Below, piece after piece: positions 42,903 through 51,587 of a stretch of 64,000 nucleotides of DNA. Both the position numbers and the translations under genes were made by a program. The notes under the pieces were generated by a model, which searched no databases, was not told where the DNA came from, and saw only the letters and a program-made list of their open reading frames with translations. How positions within the stretch are numbered: the stretch's first letter is position 1; the number at the start of each line of letters is the position of its first letter. This DNA is from Streptomyces buecherae (GTDB lineage Bacteria > Actinomycetota > Actinomycetes > Streptomycetales > Streptomycetaceae): contig NZ_CP060404.1 in the NCBI RefSeq assembly GCF_014295035.1, positions 4,496,501-4,560,500 of the forward strand, written 5' to 3'.

Positions 42903-43435
42903 GGCGGATCTCCTCTTCTTGCCGGGCTCGGCGGCGCGGCGACGCGGTGACGCGGCGAACACGATGGCGCGGTGGCACGACGGCGCGGCGAGCACGACGG
43001 CGTGCCGGCACGACGGCGCGACGGCACCGGGCACGGCGGGACGGAAAAAAGCGGGACGGTGCGCAGACATTACCCCCTCCGGGAAGTACTTCGCGCGTTT
43101 TTCCCGTTCGATCTGTTGCCGGCGAGATAGCCGTTTTCGCCTGTCGGAAAACGTGTTCTCGCCTGTCGGAATTAGGGCCCTGAATTCCGCGATGCGGACC
43201 GTGAATGACCTCGATGTGCCGTAGGAATTGGCCGAGTCGCTCGCAGGCCGGCGGGCCGCGAACCGTTAGCGTGGTCACCCCCGTTGACCGGCGCTTACGC
43301 CGGCCGCGGCCCCGGCGAGCCGCGGGTTACGGCGCGGAATTCCGTACCGGCGGCAAAGGGGAACCGACTCGCGAGAGCGCGGAACGGAACCGCCCACCGG
43401 CCGGCGGGCGCGGCGACCGAGAGGACATGTGGACC
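42903..43435. other. Divergent promoter region of the UvrA-like and VOC genes
   Basis: The left part repeats GCACGACGGCG three times with variation (42975-43030). The middle, at about 43080-43200, is AT-richer and carries the direct repeats and dyad listed separately. No gene is supported on either strand. Confidence 0.5.
43132..43171. promoter_or_regulatory. Direct repeat and dyad in the UvrA-like/VOC promoter region
   Basis: TCGCCTGTCGGAA occurs at 43137-43149 and 43159-43171, 22 bp apart. The first copy overlaps a dyad CGTTTTC-N8-GAAAACG (43132-43153). Two-turn spacing on one DNA face is what a dimeric regulator would use. Confidence 0.6.
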
Positions 43436-44233
43436 ATGACCACCTTCGCGACAGGAACACCGTGTTGGGCCGACGCGATGTTCACCGATTTCGAGGGCGC
43501 CAGGACTTTTTACGGCGATGTGCTCGGCTGGACCTTCGGGGAGAGCTCAACGGAGTTCGGCAACTACACACAGGCGTACGCGGGCGGTAAGGCGGTGGCC
43601 GCGATCGTGCCGCCCATGCCGGGCGCCGAGGAGCGGTCCGCGTGGTGCCTGTACTTCGCGTCGGACGACGCGGCGGCGACCGCCGAGGCGATCCGGGCGG
43701 CCGGCGGCGAGGTGGTGATGGGGCCGATGCGGGTCAGCGAGTTCGGCACGATGGTGATCGCCCGCGACCCGAGCGGGGTCGCCTTCGGCGTCTGGGAGGC
43801 GGGCCAGCACAAGGGGTTCGAGAAGGTCGCCGAGCCCGGCGCGTACTGCTGGGCCGAGGTGTACACGCGCCAGCCGCGGCAGTCCGACGCGTTCTTCACC
43901 GCCGTCTTCCCCTACCGCGCGCAGCAGATGGACGACGAGCAGATGGACTTCAGGGTCTTCAGCCTCGCCGACGGGCCGGTGCTCGGCCGGATGGCGATGG
44001 GTGAGGACTTCCCGGCCGAGGTGCCCTCGCACCTCCAGGTCTACTTCGCCGTGGACGACTGCGACGCGGCCGTGGCCCGCGCGACCGCCGGCGGCGGCCA
44101 GGCGCACTTCGGCCCGATGGACACCCCGTATGGCCGGTTCGCGTCCCTCACCGACCCGCAGGGCGCCGGCTTCGCCGTGATCGACGTGACCAGGACGGCG
44201 GGCGAGACGCCGAGGATGACCGACGTGACGTGA
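43436..44233 (+). CDS. VOC (glyoxalase/bleomycin-resistance) family protein, two domains
   Basis: Two betaalphabetabetabeta modules are seen. The first is PCWADAMFTDFEGARTFYGDVLGW..., ending in IARDPSGVAFGVWE. The second is YCWAEVYTRQPRQSDAFFTAVFPY..., ending in LTDPQGAGFAVIDV. Together they make one VOC fold of the type called 'glyoxalase/antibiotic resistance' in streptomycetes. The metal ligands are not certain. It is cytosolic. GAGAGGA lies ten bases before ATG 43436. It is divergent from the UvrA-like gene, and joint drug protection is possible. Confidence 0.9.
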   Translation: MTTFATGTPCWADAMFTDFEGARTFYGDVLGWTFGESSTEFGNYTQAYAGGKAVAAIVPPMPGAEERSAWCLYFASDDAAATAEAIRAAGGEVVMGPMRVSEFGTMVIARDPSGVAFGVWEAGQHKGFEKVAEPGAYCWAEVYTRQPRQSDAFFTAVFPYRAQQMDDEQMDFRVFSLADGPVLGRMAMGEDFPAEVPSHLQVYFAVDDCDAAVARATAGGGQAHFGPMDTPYGRFASLTDPQGAGFAVIDVTRTAGETPRMTDVT

Positions 44234-44502
44234 ACCTGTGAGGCGTGAACCCATGTGACGTGCGCCGGCGTGAGGTGGGCTGGGCTGACGGGGTGCCGTG
44301 CGGCGTGCCGTGGGGTTCCGTCGCGTGACGGGTCGGGCCCCCGGGGAGGAGTGAGAGGGGGCGGCGGGCGGGTCTCGGATGAGACAAACGCGGTCGCATA
44401 TTCGACAAGATCCCTTTCCTCGCAATCGCCGCTGACCATCTCCTGTCAGAGTCCAGATACTCAGCCCGCACCAGGGCGGGGTTTCTTGGAGAGGGGTACG
44501 TC

Positions 44503-44718
44503 ATGCGCGTTCGTCGTGTGGTCGCCGCCACGGGGTTGGTAGCCACGCTCGCGGTCGGGGCGACAGTAACGACAACTTCGGCTGCGACAGCAGCGGAACC
44601 CTGGGGCGCGGCGGGCACGTCCCAGGACGTGTTGATTGGTGGGTCCAGTGCCGCGCCCGCGCCCGACTGGGCGCGGATCCTGCACCAGGCGATGCAGAAG
44701 GCAGCCATGTACGTGTGA
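44503..44718 (+). CDS. Small secreted peptide of unknown function
   Basis: The 71-aa product has a signal peptide (about residues 1-31: MRVRRVVAATGLVATLAVGA..., cut after ATAA). A mature piece of about 40 residues contains EPWGAAGTSQDVLIGG and DWARILHQAMQKAAMYV; the C-terminus is amphipathic. There is no Cys. GGAGAGGGG lies before the ATG. The 269-base upstream region is AT-richer than average, and a hairpin follows the stop. I do not recognise the family. The mature peptide could be a signal, a bacteriocin-like or a surface peptide. Confidence 0.6.
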   Translation: MRVRRVVAATGLVATLAVGATVTTTSAATAAEPWGAAGTSQDVLIGGSSAAPAPDWARILHQAMQKAAMYV

Positions 44719-44725
44719 CCGGTCA

Positions 44726-44758
44726 TCAAGGGTGGCCCGACGCCCGGGCCGCCCTTGA
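44726..44758 (+). terminator. Hairpin after the secreted peptide gene
   Basis: TCAAGGGTGGCCCG pairs with CGGGCCGCCCTTGA (one G-T pair) around a 5-base loop, eight bases after the stop. Confidence 0.65.
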
Positions 44759-44942
44759 TCGACTCCGCCCCGTGATCGAGCAGATGGGTGGTAGCTCTGC
44801 CCCAACGGCCGTTGTCGGCGCGGCGGTGGCTCGCGGCGGGCGGGTCGCGGGAGGGCGGACCAGCCCGAAGACGGACCAGCTCGACGAAGACCCGCCCGAC
44901 GAAGGACCAGCCTGAGGACTGGGTGAGGGCGGGACTTCGGCT

Positions 44943-45701
44943 TCAGCGCACGATCACCACCACGGACGCGGTGAGGCCGACGGCCACGATGATGCCGCGC
45001 AGCACGGTCGGCGACAGCTTGCGACCGATGCGGGCGCCGATCAGGCCGCCGATCGTGGCGCCGGTGGCGACCACCGCGGCGGCGGCCCACGAGACGTCCG
45101 CGACGATGATGAAGACGACGGCGGCCACGCCGTTGACGACGGAGCCGAGCACGTTCTTCACCGCGTTCAGGCGTTGCAGGTCCTCGTCGAGGAACGCGCC
45201 GAAGATGCCCATCATCAACACGCCCTGGGCCGCGCCGAAGTACCCGCCGTACACCCCCGTGCCCAGCACGCCGCACCACACCGGTACGCCGCCGTCCTTG
45301 TGCCGGGGGCCGCGCTTGCGGTTGCTCAACCAGCGGTTGAGGCGCGGCTGGAGGAGGACGAGCACGCAGGCGGTCAGGATGAGGACGGGCAGCACGGCGT
45401 CGAAGGCCGACTCGGGCAGCTTGAGCAGCAGCAGCGAGCCGGTCAGCCCGCCGATGAGCGAGGCGACGGCGAACCGCAGTATCCGCCCCCGCTGGCCGCG
45501 CAGCTCGCGCCGGTAGCCGTACGCGGCGCTCATCGAGCCGGGCACCAGGCCGATGTTGTTGGAGACGTTGGCGACCACGGGCGGGTAGCCGAAGGCCAAC
45601 AGGGTGGGGAAGGTGACGAGGGTCCCGGAGCCGACGACCGCGTTCATGCCACCGGCCACGACGCCCGCGGCCCCGATGGCCACCGCCTCAAGCGCTTCCA
45701 C
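44943..45701 (-). CDS. TauE/SafE-family membrane transporter
   Basis: This 252-aa polytopic membrane protein starts with AIGAAGVVAGGMNAVVGSGTLVTFPTLLA and repeats the motif as GYFGAAQGVLMMGIFGAFL in the second half, the inverted-repeat pattern of TauE/SafE permeases (7-8 helices). Members export sulfite or organosulfonates or take up related anions. The gene begins with GTG 45701, preceded by GGAGG at seven bases. No regulator lies next to it. Confidence 0.9.
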   Translation of the reverse strand: MEALEAVAIGAAGVVAGGMNAVVGSGTLVTFPTLLAFGYPPVVANVSNNIGLVPGSMSAAYGYRRELRGQRGRILRFAVASLIGGLTGSLLLLKLPESAFDAVLPVLILTACVLVLLQPRLNRWLSNRKRGPRHKDGGVPVWCGVLGTGVYGGYFGAAQGVLMMGIFGAFLDEDLQRLNAVKNVLGSVVNGVAAVVFIIVADVSWAAAAVVATGATIGGLIGARIGRKLSPTVLRGIIVAVGLTASVVVIVR

Positions 45702-45970
45702 GGATCATCCTCCGATCGCTCGCGGCGCCGGAGGCTCCGGCTCGCGCCGGGCGCCGGCGTGCGCCGGGCCCGCCAGAGATCGTCATCCGCGACGAAAGCC
45801 CACGTCAATCCTCGACATCGCTTGCGGGCCCCCCAGCGCTGGCTTGGCCCATGAGCCGGCGGAGCCGGGGGCGGCGGGCCGGGGCGCGGGACCTGAGCGC
45901 GGGGTCGGGGCGCGGGTTTCGGGCGCGGGTTCGGGAGACGGGCCCGGGAGGCGGCGGGCTCGGCCCGCGC

Positions 45971-46930
45971 TCAGGTGGCCGGCGCGGGGGCGGCCTCGTG
46001 TCGGCGGGCGAGGGCGCGGGCCGCGGGGACGCAGTCCGCGGCGGCCTGCGCGTACTGCGCCAACTGCCGGGTCAGCCCCTCGACCTGGGCGGAGAGCTGG
46101 TCGTACTCGATCATCTCGGCCGGCGTCCACGGGCCGTCCTTGTCGCTCAGCCGCTCGGCGTGCGCCTTGGCCACCAGCGTCGCGTCGATGGCCGCGAGCG
46201 CGGCGTGCAGCCGGGCCAGCACGTCGGCGGGCGCGCCCCCGAGCAGGACGGTGAGCTGCTCGGACGTCGGCAGCGTGGGCACTTGGTGGTCGGCCCACCG
46301 GTTGCCCCACAGGCGGTGGCGCCGCGCGTCGGGCTGCCCGTCCTCGTAGACCGTCACCGCGCCCCGCGCGTCCCGCCCGATGCGTACGCCGCTGCGCACG
46401 GCCAGGTCGGCGACCATCTCGTACAGCCCGTCGCCGTTGTCGTGCATGTGCGCGCCGAGTTCGACGAGTTGGCGGGAGTGGTCGGAGATCTTGGGCAGGT
46501 GGGTCAGGTCCTCGTCGTCCATGGCGATCTCGGGGTTGGCGGCCACCATGCGGACCTCGTGCGGCGCGGCGTGGCAGGCGGCCGTGACCAGGGCGACCGT
46601 CGCCGCGTCGGCCCACCAGGAGACGAACGCGCGCGCGGTCTCCCGGTGGCCGAGGGCCGAGTGGGCCGAGAGCCTGGCCCGGGCCGAGGCGAGCGCGGAG
46701 GTCGGCGCGTACACGCTGCGGCCCGCCGCGCGGTCGCGGACCATCGTCTCCTCGTCGGCGTCGGTCAGCTCCTCCATCCGCCGCTCCACCGCCTCGGCCT
46801 CGGCCAGCACCTGGCGGGCGGCCGAGCCGAGGTCGGCGAGGAGGGCGTCGACGGCGTCGGGGGAGAGCGCGCCCCGCCCGTCCGAGGCCGCGTCGGGGTG
46901 CTGGTCGTCTTGCGGAGCGGGACCTTGCAC
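45971..46930 (-). CDS. Unknown 319-aa soluble protein
   Basis: I do not recognise this protein. It is acidic and mostly helical, with long runs such as LGSAARQVLAEAEAVERRMEEL near the start and QLSAQVEGLTRQLAQYAQAA near the end, which may be coiled coils. The middle has KISDHSRQLVELGAHMHDNGDGLYE and an alanine-rich helix. No membrane helix, signal peptide or catalytic motif is visible. GTG 46930 is preceded by GGAGGTG. It lies beside, but is not coupled to, the ABC-F gene. Confidence 0.6.
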   Translation of the reverse strand: MQGPAPQDDQHPDAASDGRGALSPDAVDALLADLGSAARQVLAEAEAVERRMEELTDADEETMVRDRAAGRSVYAPTSALASARARLSAHSALGHRETARAFVSWWADAATVALVTAACHAAPHEVRMVAANPEIAMDDEDLTHLPKISDHSRQLVELGAHMHDNGDGLYEMVADLAVRSGVRIGRDARGAVTVYEDGQPDARRHRLWGNRWADHQVPTLPTSEQLTVLLGGAPADVLARLHAALAAIDATLVAKAHAERLSDKDGPWTPAEMIEYDQLSAQVEGLTRQLAQYAQAAADCVPAARALARRHEAAPAPAT

Positions 46931-47135
46931 GGGGAGAGCACCTCCGGTCAGCGGAACCAGCCACCAGGTTCACCAACGCGCCAAGCTAGGGCCCCGCGTC
47001 CAGCCGCAGCGCCGCAACGAAGCGGCGATCACCCGTACGGGGGAAACGCCCGGCGGGGCCCGGATCGCCGGCGCGTACGGTGCGGCCCCGCGCGGGCCCG
47101 CATGGTCGGCCCGGCGCTGGCCCCGCGCGGCTGGG

Positions 47136-47163
47136 CCCGGCGCCCCCGGGGCGGGGCGCCGGG
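47136..47163 (-). terminator. Hairpin downstream of the ABC-F gene
   Basis: CCCGGCGCCCC pairs with GGGGCGCCGGG around a 6-base loop, 50 bases after the stop of the minus-strand ABC-F gene. Confidence 0.55.
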
Positions 47164-47212
47164 CGGTGGGCGGCGGCTGGCGGCGGGCCCGCGCGGGAGC
47201 GACCTGGTGCGG

Positions 47213-48814
47213 TCACGACAGGCCCACCAGCGCCAGGTACTCCTCGTTCCACAGGTCCTCGTCCGCGTCCGGCAGGAGCAGGACGCGGTCCGGGCGCAGG
47301 GCGGCGATGGCGCCCTCGTCGTGGGTGACCATGACGATCGCGCCTGGGTAGGTGCCGACCGCGCCGAGCACCTCGTCCCGCGACGCGGGGTCGAGGTTGT
47401 TCGTCGGCTCGTCCAGGAGGAGCACGTTCGCGCCGGAGTGCACCAGGCCGGCCAGCGCGAGCCGGGTCTTCTCGCCGCCGGAGAGCACGCCGGCCGGCTT
47501 GGTCGCGTCGTCCCCGCTGAACAGGAACGAGCCGAGCACCCGCCGCACCTCGCCGTCGGTGAGCCCGGGGGCGGCGCTCGCCAGGTTCTCCCGTACGGTC
47601 CGGGCGCCGTCCAACGTGTCGTGTTCCTGCGCGAAGTAGCCGAGCCGCAGCCCCGGGCCGCGCACCACGCGGCCCGCGTCGGGCCGTTCGCGGCCGGCCA
47701 GCAGCCGCAGCAGTGTCGTCTTCCCGGCGCCGTTCAGGCCGAGTACCACGAGGCGGCTGCCCCGGTCCACGGCCAGGTCGACGCCGTCCAGCACGCGGCG
47801 CTGCCCGTACGCCTTGACCAGGCTGACCGCGCCGAGCGGCATCCGGCCGCACGGGGCCGGCTCCGGCAGCCGGAACCTGGCCACCTTCTCGCGCCGGCGG
47901 GCCGGTTCGAGGTCGGCGAGCATCCGGTCGGCGCGGCGGGCCATGTTCCTGGCGGCCACCGCCGTCGCCACCCGGGCCCGCATCCGGTCCGCCTGCGCGT
48001 GCAGGGTGGCCGCCTTGCGTTCGGCGTTCGCCCGCTCCCGGCCGCGCCGCCGCTCCTCGGCCTCCCGCTGCGTGAGGTAGGTCCGCCACCCGGTGTTGTG
48101 CACGCTCAGGCCGGCGCTGTCCGGGTCGAGGTGGAAGACCCGGTTGACGGTGTCGGAGATCAACCCGGTGTCGTGGCTGATCAGTACGAGGCCGCCCTGG
48201 TGCGCCGCGAGGAAGGAGCGCAGCCAGGCGACGGAGTCGGCGTCCAGGTGGTTGGTCGGCTCGTCGAGCAGCAGCGTGCCCCGCCCGGCGAACAGGATGC
48301 GAGCCAGCTCGACGCGGCGCCGCTGGCCGCCGGAGAGTTCGCCGACGGGCCGGCCCATGGCGTCGTCGGGCAGCCCGAGGCCGGCCGCCACCCGGGCCGC
48401 CTCCGCCTCGGCCGCGTACCCGCCGCGCGCCTGGAACTCGTCCTCGGCCCGCGCGTACGCGTCCATGGCCCGCCGTTGCGCGCCGGGGCCCGCCGCCTCG
48501 GCCATGGCGGTCTCGGCGGCGCGCAGCGCGGCGACCGCCCGGTCGAGGTCGCGGCCGGAGAGCACCCGGTCGGCGACGGTGGTGGCGGGGTCGGCGGCCC
48601 GTGGGTCCTGCGGGAGGTAGCTGACCGGGCCGGTGCGGGTGATGCTGCCGGCGACCGGCGCTACCTGCCCGGCCAGCAGGGTCAGCAGGGTGGACTTGCC
48701 CGCGCCGTTGCGGCCGACCAGGCCGACGCGGTCGCCGGGGGCGATGTGGAAGGAGATGTCGGACAGCAGCAGACGGGCGCCGACGCGCACGTCGAGACCG
48801 CGAACAGTGATCAT
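47213..48814 (-). CDS. ABC-F ATPase, ribosome-protection type candidate
   Basis: The 533-aa soluble protein has two ABC domains without membrane segments. The first has GRNGAGKSTLL, LSGGQRRRVELARIL and LLLDEPTNHLDADS. The second has GLNGAGKTTLLRLL, LSGGEKTRLALAGLV and LLLDEPTNNLDPAS. A long basic linker separates them (QREAEERRRGRERANAERKA...), which is where ABC-F proteins reach into the ribosome. The linker is comparatively long, and an attenuator-like leader precedes the gene, so antibiotic resistance (ARE) is more likely than a housekeeping role. ATG 48814 gives MITVRGLDVRVGARLLL. Confidence 0.9.
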   Translation of the reverse strand: MITVRGLDVRVGARLLLSDISFHIAPGDRVGLVGRNGAGKSTLLTLLAGQVAPVAGSITRTGPVSYLPQDPRAADPATTVADRVLSGRDLDRAVAALRAAETAMAEAAGPGAQRRAMDAYARAEDEFQARGGYAAEAEAARVAAGLGLPDDAMGRPVGELSGGQRRRVELARILFAGRGTLLLDEPTNHLDADSVAWLRSFLAAHQGGLVLISHDTGLISDTVNRVFHLDPDSAGLSVHNTGWRTYLTQREAEERRRGRERANAERKAATLHAQADRMRARVATAVAARNMARRADRMLADLEPARRREKVARFRLPEPAPCGRMPLGAVSLVKAYGQRRVLDGVDLAVDRGSRLVVLGLNGAGKTTLLRLLAGRERPDAGRVVRGPGLRLGYFAQEHDTLDGARTVRENLASAAPGLTDGEVRRVLGSFLFSGDDATKPAGVLSGGEKTRLALAGLVHSGANVLLLDEPTNNLDPASRDEVLGAVGTYPGAIVMVTHDEGAIAALRPDRVLLLPDADEDLWNEEYLALVGLS

Positions 48815-48897
48815 GGGGAGACGCTCCGGATAAGCACAAGGACACACGGGTGGCGTGGAAGCGGGTCCTTGAGCTAGGAGATCCGGGGCGTGGACAT
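48815..48897 (-). promoter_or_regulatory. Attenuator-like leader of the ABC-F gene
   Basis: Between a small upstream ORF and the ABC-F start two nested stems can pair. The outer is CCGGAT (48881-48886) with its complement at 48826-48831 (6 bp). The inner is CAAGGAC-type, 48865-48871 with 48837-48843 (7 bp). The outer arm lies inside the last codons of the small ORF, so a ribosome stalled on it would open the stem. This is the usual design of antibiotic-sensing leaders. Confidence 0.6.
48874..48897 (-). CDS. Seven-residue leader peptide (MSTPRIS)
   Basis: ATG at 48897 opens seven codons, MSTPRIS, then TAG at 48874-48876. Its Shine-Dalgarno sequence is weak. The position, 60 bases before the ABC-F ATG and overlapping the outer stem of the leader, fits a regulatory upstream ORF like those of ribosome-targeting antibiotic-resistance genes. 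It is short enough that chance cannot be excluded. Confidence 0.5.
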   Translation of the reverse strand: MSTPRIS

Positions 48898-48973
48898 GCC
48901 GTCAGGCTAGTTCGCGGGGGGTGCGGGACGCATCCGTAATTCGCCGGGGGGCGCCCAGCGGCGGCGGGGGTGG

Positions 48974-50707
48974 CTAGCGGGTGGCCTCGGCCCCCGTGGG
49001 TTGGTCCGGTGGATCGTCGTCCGGGGCGTCGGGAGTGTCCGGGGTGGGGCGGGCGTCCGTGGTGCGGGCGGGAGGGCTGGGGGGCAGCGCGGCGGCCAGG
49101 GCCGCGACCAGCGCGCACAGGCCGGCGATGGCCCAGAACGCCCGTTGGTAGCCGGCGACCGCGCCGGCCGCGGTGCCCGCGACCGAGACCAACACGGCGA
49201 GGCCGAACGTCCCGCCCACCTGCCGGGCGGCGTTCATCAGGCCCGACGCGGCGCCCGCGGCGTCGGGCGCGACGCCGGAGGTGACGGTGGTGGTGATCGG
49301 GGTGATCAACAGGCCCATCCCGGTGGACATCACCAGGGCCGGTCCGAGCAGCCCGGTCACGTAGTCGCTGTGCGGCCCGAGCGCGCTCTGCCACAGGAAG
49401 CCGCCCGCGGCGAGCAGGGCGCTGGCCACGATCAGCGCGCGGGCGCCGACCCGCCGCATCGCGAGCGGGGCGAGCCGGGCCGCCACGATGCCGGCCAGGG
49501 TGTGCGGCAGGAAGCCGAGCCCGGTGGCGAGCGCCCCGTAGTGCAGGACGTCCTGCATGTACAGCGACAGGAAGTACCACATCGGGATGAAGCACGCCCC
49601 GGCCAGCAGCATCACCGCGTTGCCCACCCGCACGCCCGGGGCGCGCAGCAGCGCGCGCGGGATCAGCGGATCGCCCGCGTGCCGCGCCTCCACCCACCAC
49701 AGCCCGGCCAGCGCCAGCGCGCCGCCGCCGAGCCCGGCCAGCGTGGCCGGGCCGGCCCAGCCGTGCCGCTCGGCCTGGGTCACGCCGAACACGAGGCCGG
49801 TCACGCCGATCGTGGCCAGCGCCGCGCCCGGCACGTCGAGCCGCCGGGCCGCCGCGCGGGCCCGGTCGGCGGGCAGCAGCCGCAGCGCGAGCAGGCCGGT
49901 CAGCAGCCCGATCGGCGCGTTGATCAGCAGCGTCCAGCGCCAGGACAGCGACTGCGTGAGCACCCCGCCGATCAGGTTGCCGGCCGCGCCGCCGGCCGAG
50001 CTGACGGCCGTCCAGGTGGCCAGCGCCCGGGTGCGGCCCTGCCCCTCGACGAAGGTGGTGGTCAGGATCGTCAGGGTGGCCGGCGCGAGGACGGCGGCGC
50101 CCAGGCCCTGGACGGCGCGCATGGCGATGAGCACGCCGGGCGCCCCCGCGAGCCCCCCGACCAGGCTGGACAGCGAGAACAGCGCGAGCCCGCAGAGGAA
50201 GACCCGGCGCCTGCCGTACAGGTCGGCGAGCCGGCCGCCGAGCAGGAGCAGGCCGGCGAAGGCGATGGCGTACGCGCCGACGACCCACTGGAGCGCCACC
50301 GCGTCGAAGCCGAGCGAGTCCTTGATCGACGGCAGCGCGACGTTCACCACGGACACGTCGAGGATGACCATGAACTGCGCGGCGCAGGCGAGCGCGAGCA
50401 CGGCGCGCCGCCCGTCGCCCCGCACGCCCTCAGCGCCCTGGCCACCCCGCGCGCCCTCAGCGCCCTGGCCACCCCGCGCGCCCTCAGCGCCCTGGCCACC
50501 CCGCGCGCCCTGACCGTCCTGATCCCCCTGACCGTCCGCCGCGCACCGCCCGTCGGGCGCCGCGCTGCCCGCGTCGCCACCCGTCCCGCCCGCCACCTCG
50601 CCGGCCGGCCCGCCCCGCGCGGGGTGCCCGCCCCGCGCGGGGTCGGGCCTTCCGCCCGCCGTGGCCGGTGGGTGCCGGTGGGGGTCGCCCGCCTCGTGCT
50701 CCGCCAT
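48974..50707 (-). CDS. MFS drug exporter, DHA2 (14-helix) type
   Basis: The 577-aa protein has about 14 transmembrane helices. It includes CAAQFMVILDVSVVNVALPSI in helix 1, motif A GGRLADLYGRRRVF and motif C-like GGVLTQSLSWRWTLLINAPIG, typical of EmrB/QacA-type exporters. The first 95 residues are a hydrophilic Gly/Ala/Asp tail holding a 9-residue repeat. GGGAGG lies before ATG 50707. The divergent TetR gene and the operator between them suggest induction by an exported drug. Confidence 0.9.
   Translation of the reverse strand: MAEHEAGDPHRHPPATAGGRPDPARGGHPARGGPAGEVAGGTGGDAGSAAPDGRCAADGQGDQDGQGARGGQGAEGARGGQGAEGARGGQGAEGVRGDGRRAVLALACAAQFMVILDVSVVNVALPSIKDSLGFDAVALQWVVGAYAIAFAGLLLLGGRLADLYGRRRVFLCGLALFSLSSLVGGLAGAPGVLIAMRAVQGLGAAVLAPATLTILTTTFVEGQGRTRALATWTAVSSAGGAAGNLIGGVLTQSLSWRWTLLINAPIGLLTGLLALRLLPADRARAAARRLDVPGAALATIGVTGLVFGVTQAERHGWAGPATLAGLGGGALALAGLWWVEARHAGDPLIPRALLRAPGVRVGNAVMLLAGACFIPMWYFLSLYMQDVLHYGALATGLGFLPHTLAGIVAARLAPLAMRRVGARALIVASALLAAGGFLWQSALGPHSDYVTGLLGPALVMSTGMGLLITPITTTVTSGVAPDAAGAASGLMNAARQVGGTFGLAVLVSVAGTAAGAVAGYQRAFWAIAGLCALVAALAAALPPSPPARTTDARPTPDTPDAPDDDPPDQPTGAEATR
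50431..50511. repeat. 27-bp repeat encoding a 9-residue repeat in the MFS tail
   Basis: Three copies of a 27-bp unit lie in the N-terminal coding part of the exporter. They encode GGQGAEGAR, GGQGAEGAR and GGQGAEGVR. The units are nearly identical in DNA, so copy number may vary. Confidence 0.8.
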
Positions 50708-50725
50708 GGCACCCGCCTCCCGAGT

Positions 50726-50749
50726 TTTATGGTACGGCGGTACCATAAA
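50726..50749. promoter_or_regulatory. TetR operator between the MFS and TetR genes
   Basis: TTTATGGTA and TACCATAAA are perfect inverted arms around CGGCGG, starting 19 bases upstream of the exporter start. It is the only AT-rich patch in the 97-base gap and probably overlaps the promoters of both genes. Confidence 0.8.
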
Positions 50750-50804
50750 GGTTCCGGGGCGCGTTGGGGAGCGGGCCCGACCGACGAGCAGGGGAGGGCC
50801 GGCG

Positions 50805-51440
50805 GTGCCGAAGACCGTCGACCATGCCGAGCGCCGCGCGCGGATCACCGCCGCCCTGGTGCGCGTCGTCGCGCGCACGGGCCTGCACACGGTCACCCTG
50901 CGCGCGGTCGCGGCCGAGGCCGGCGTGTCGTTGCGCCTTGTGCAGTACTACTTCGAGACCAAGGCCAACCTCGTCCACGCGACCCTGCGCGCCCTGGAGG
51001 AGCAGAGCCAGCGGCGCTGGGCGGACCGGCTGGCCGGGCTGCCGAGTCCGGTCACGGCGCGGGCGTTCACCGAGGCGTTCTGCGCCGAGGCGCTGCCCAC
51101 CGACGAAGCGAGCCGCGCCTTCCACCTGATCTGGACCTCGTACGCGGTGCTCGCGATGACCGACCCGGAACTGGCCGCGCGCCCCTTCGTGGCCGGCCCC
51201 AACCACCTGGAGGCCCAGCTCTCCGACGCGCTCGCGGCGGCCCGCGCCGCCGGCGAACTGCCCCGCACCGCCGACCCCGCCATCGAGGCCGCCCGGCTGC
51301 TGGCCCTCAGCCACGGCCTCGGCACCAGCGTCCTGGTCGGCCAGCGCCCACCCGAGGCCGCGCTGGCCGTGCTCCGGCACCACCTCACGGAGCTGTTCGG
51401 CCAGCGGGCGGCGGGCGGTAGTGGCGGGGCGACGGCGTGA
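50805..51440 (+). CDS. TetR-family regulator of the divergent MFS exporter
   Basis: The helix-turn-helix (about residues 8-55) reads RRARITAALVRVVARTGLHT...LRAVAAEAGVSLRLVQYYFETKANLV. The C-terminal domain is helical (TetR_C_6 type by appearance). GTG 50805 follows GGGGAGGG. It is divergent from the exporter and shares its operator, so it probably represses the exporter until a substrate binds. Confidence 0.9.
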   Translation: MPKTVDHAERRARITAALVRVVARTGLHTVTLRAVAAEAGVSLRLVQYYFETKANLVHATLRALEEQSQRRWADRLAGLPSPVTARAFTEAFCAEALPTDEASRAFHLIWTSYAVLAMTDPELAARPFVAGPNHLEAQLSDALAAARAAGELPRTADPAIEAARLLALSHGLGTSVLVGQRPPEAALAVLRHHLTELFGQRAAGGSGGATA

Positions 51441-51587
51441 CGGCGTGACGGTCCTGCGGCGTGACGGTCTCACGGCGACGGGTCCGCGCGTCCGCAGGGC
51501 ACGGGAACTCGCGGAGCGGGATCGGGGGCCGTCCGGTATACGTCGTTCCAGGGGGATCGCCGCGTTCGTCGCCGGAGGATGACACCC

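Noticed and set aside
44715..44915. 66-codon ORF overlapping the stop of the secreted peptide gene (GTGTGA)
   Set aside because: A terminator-like hairpin lies inside its first codons, the product is low-complexity, and no Shine-Dalgarno sequence is present beyond the overlap.
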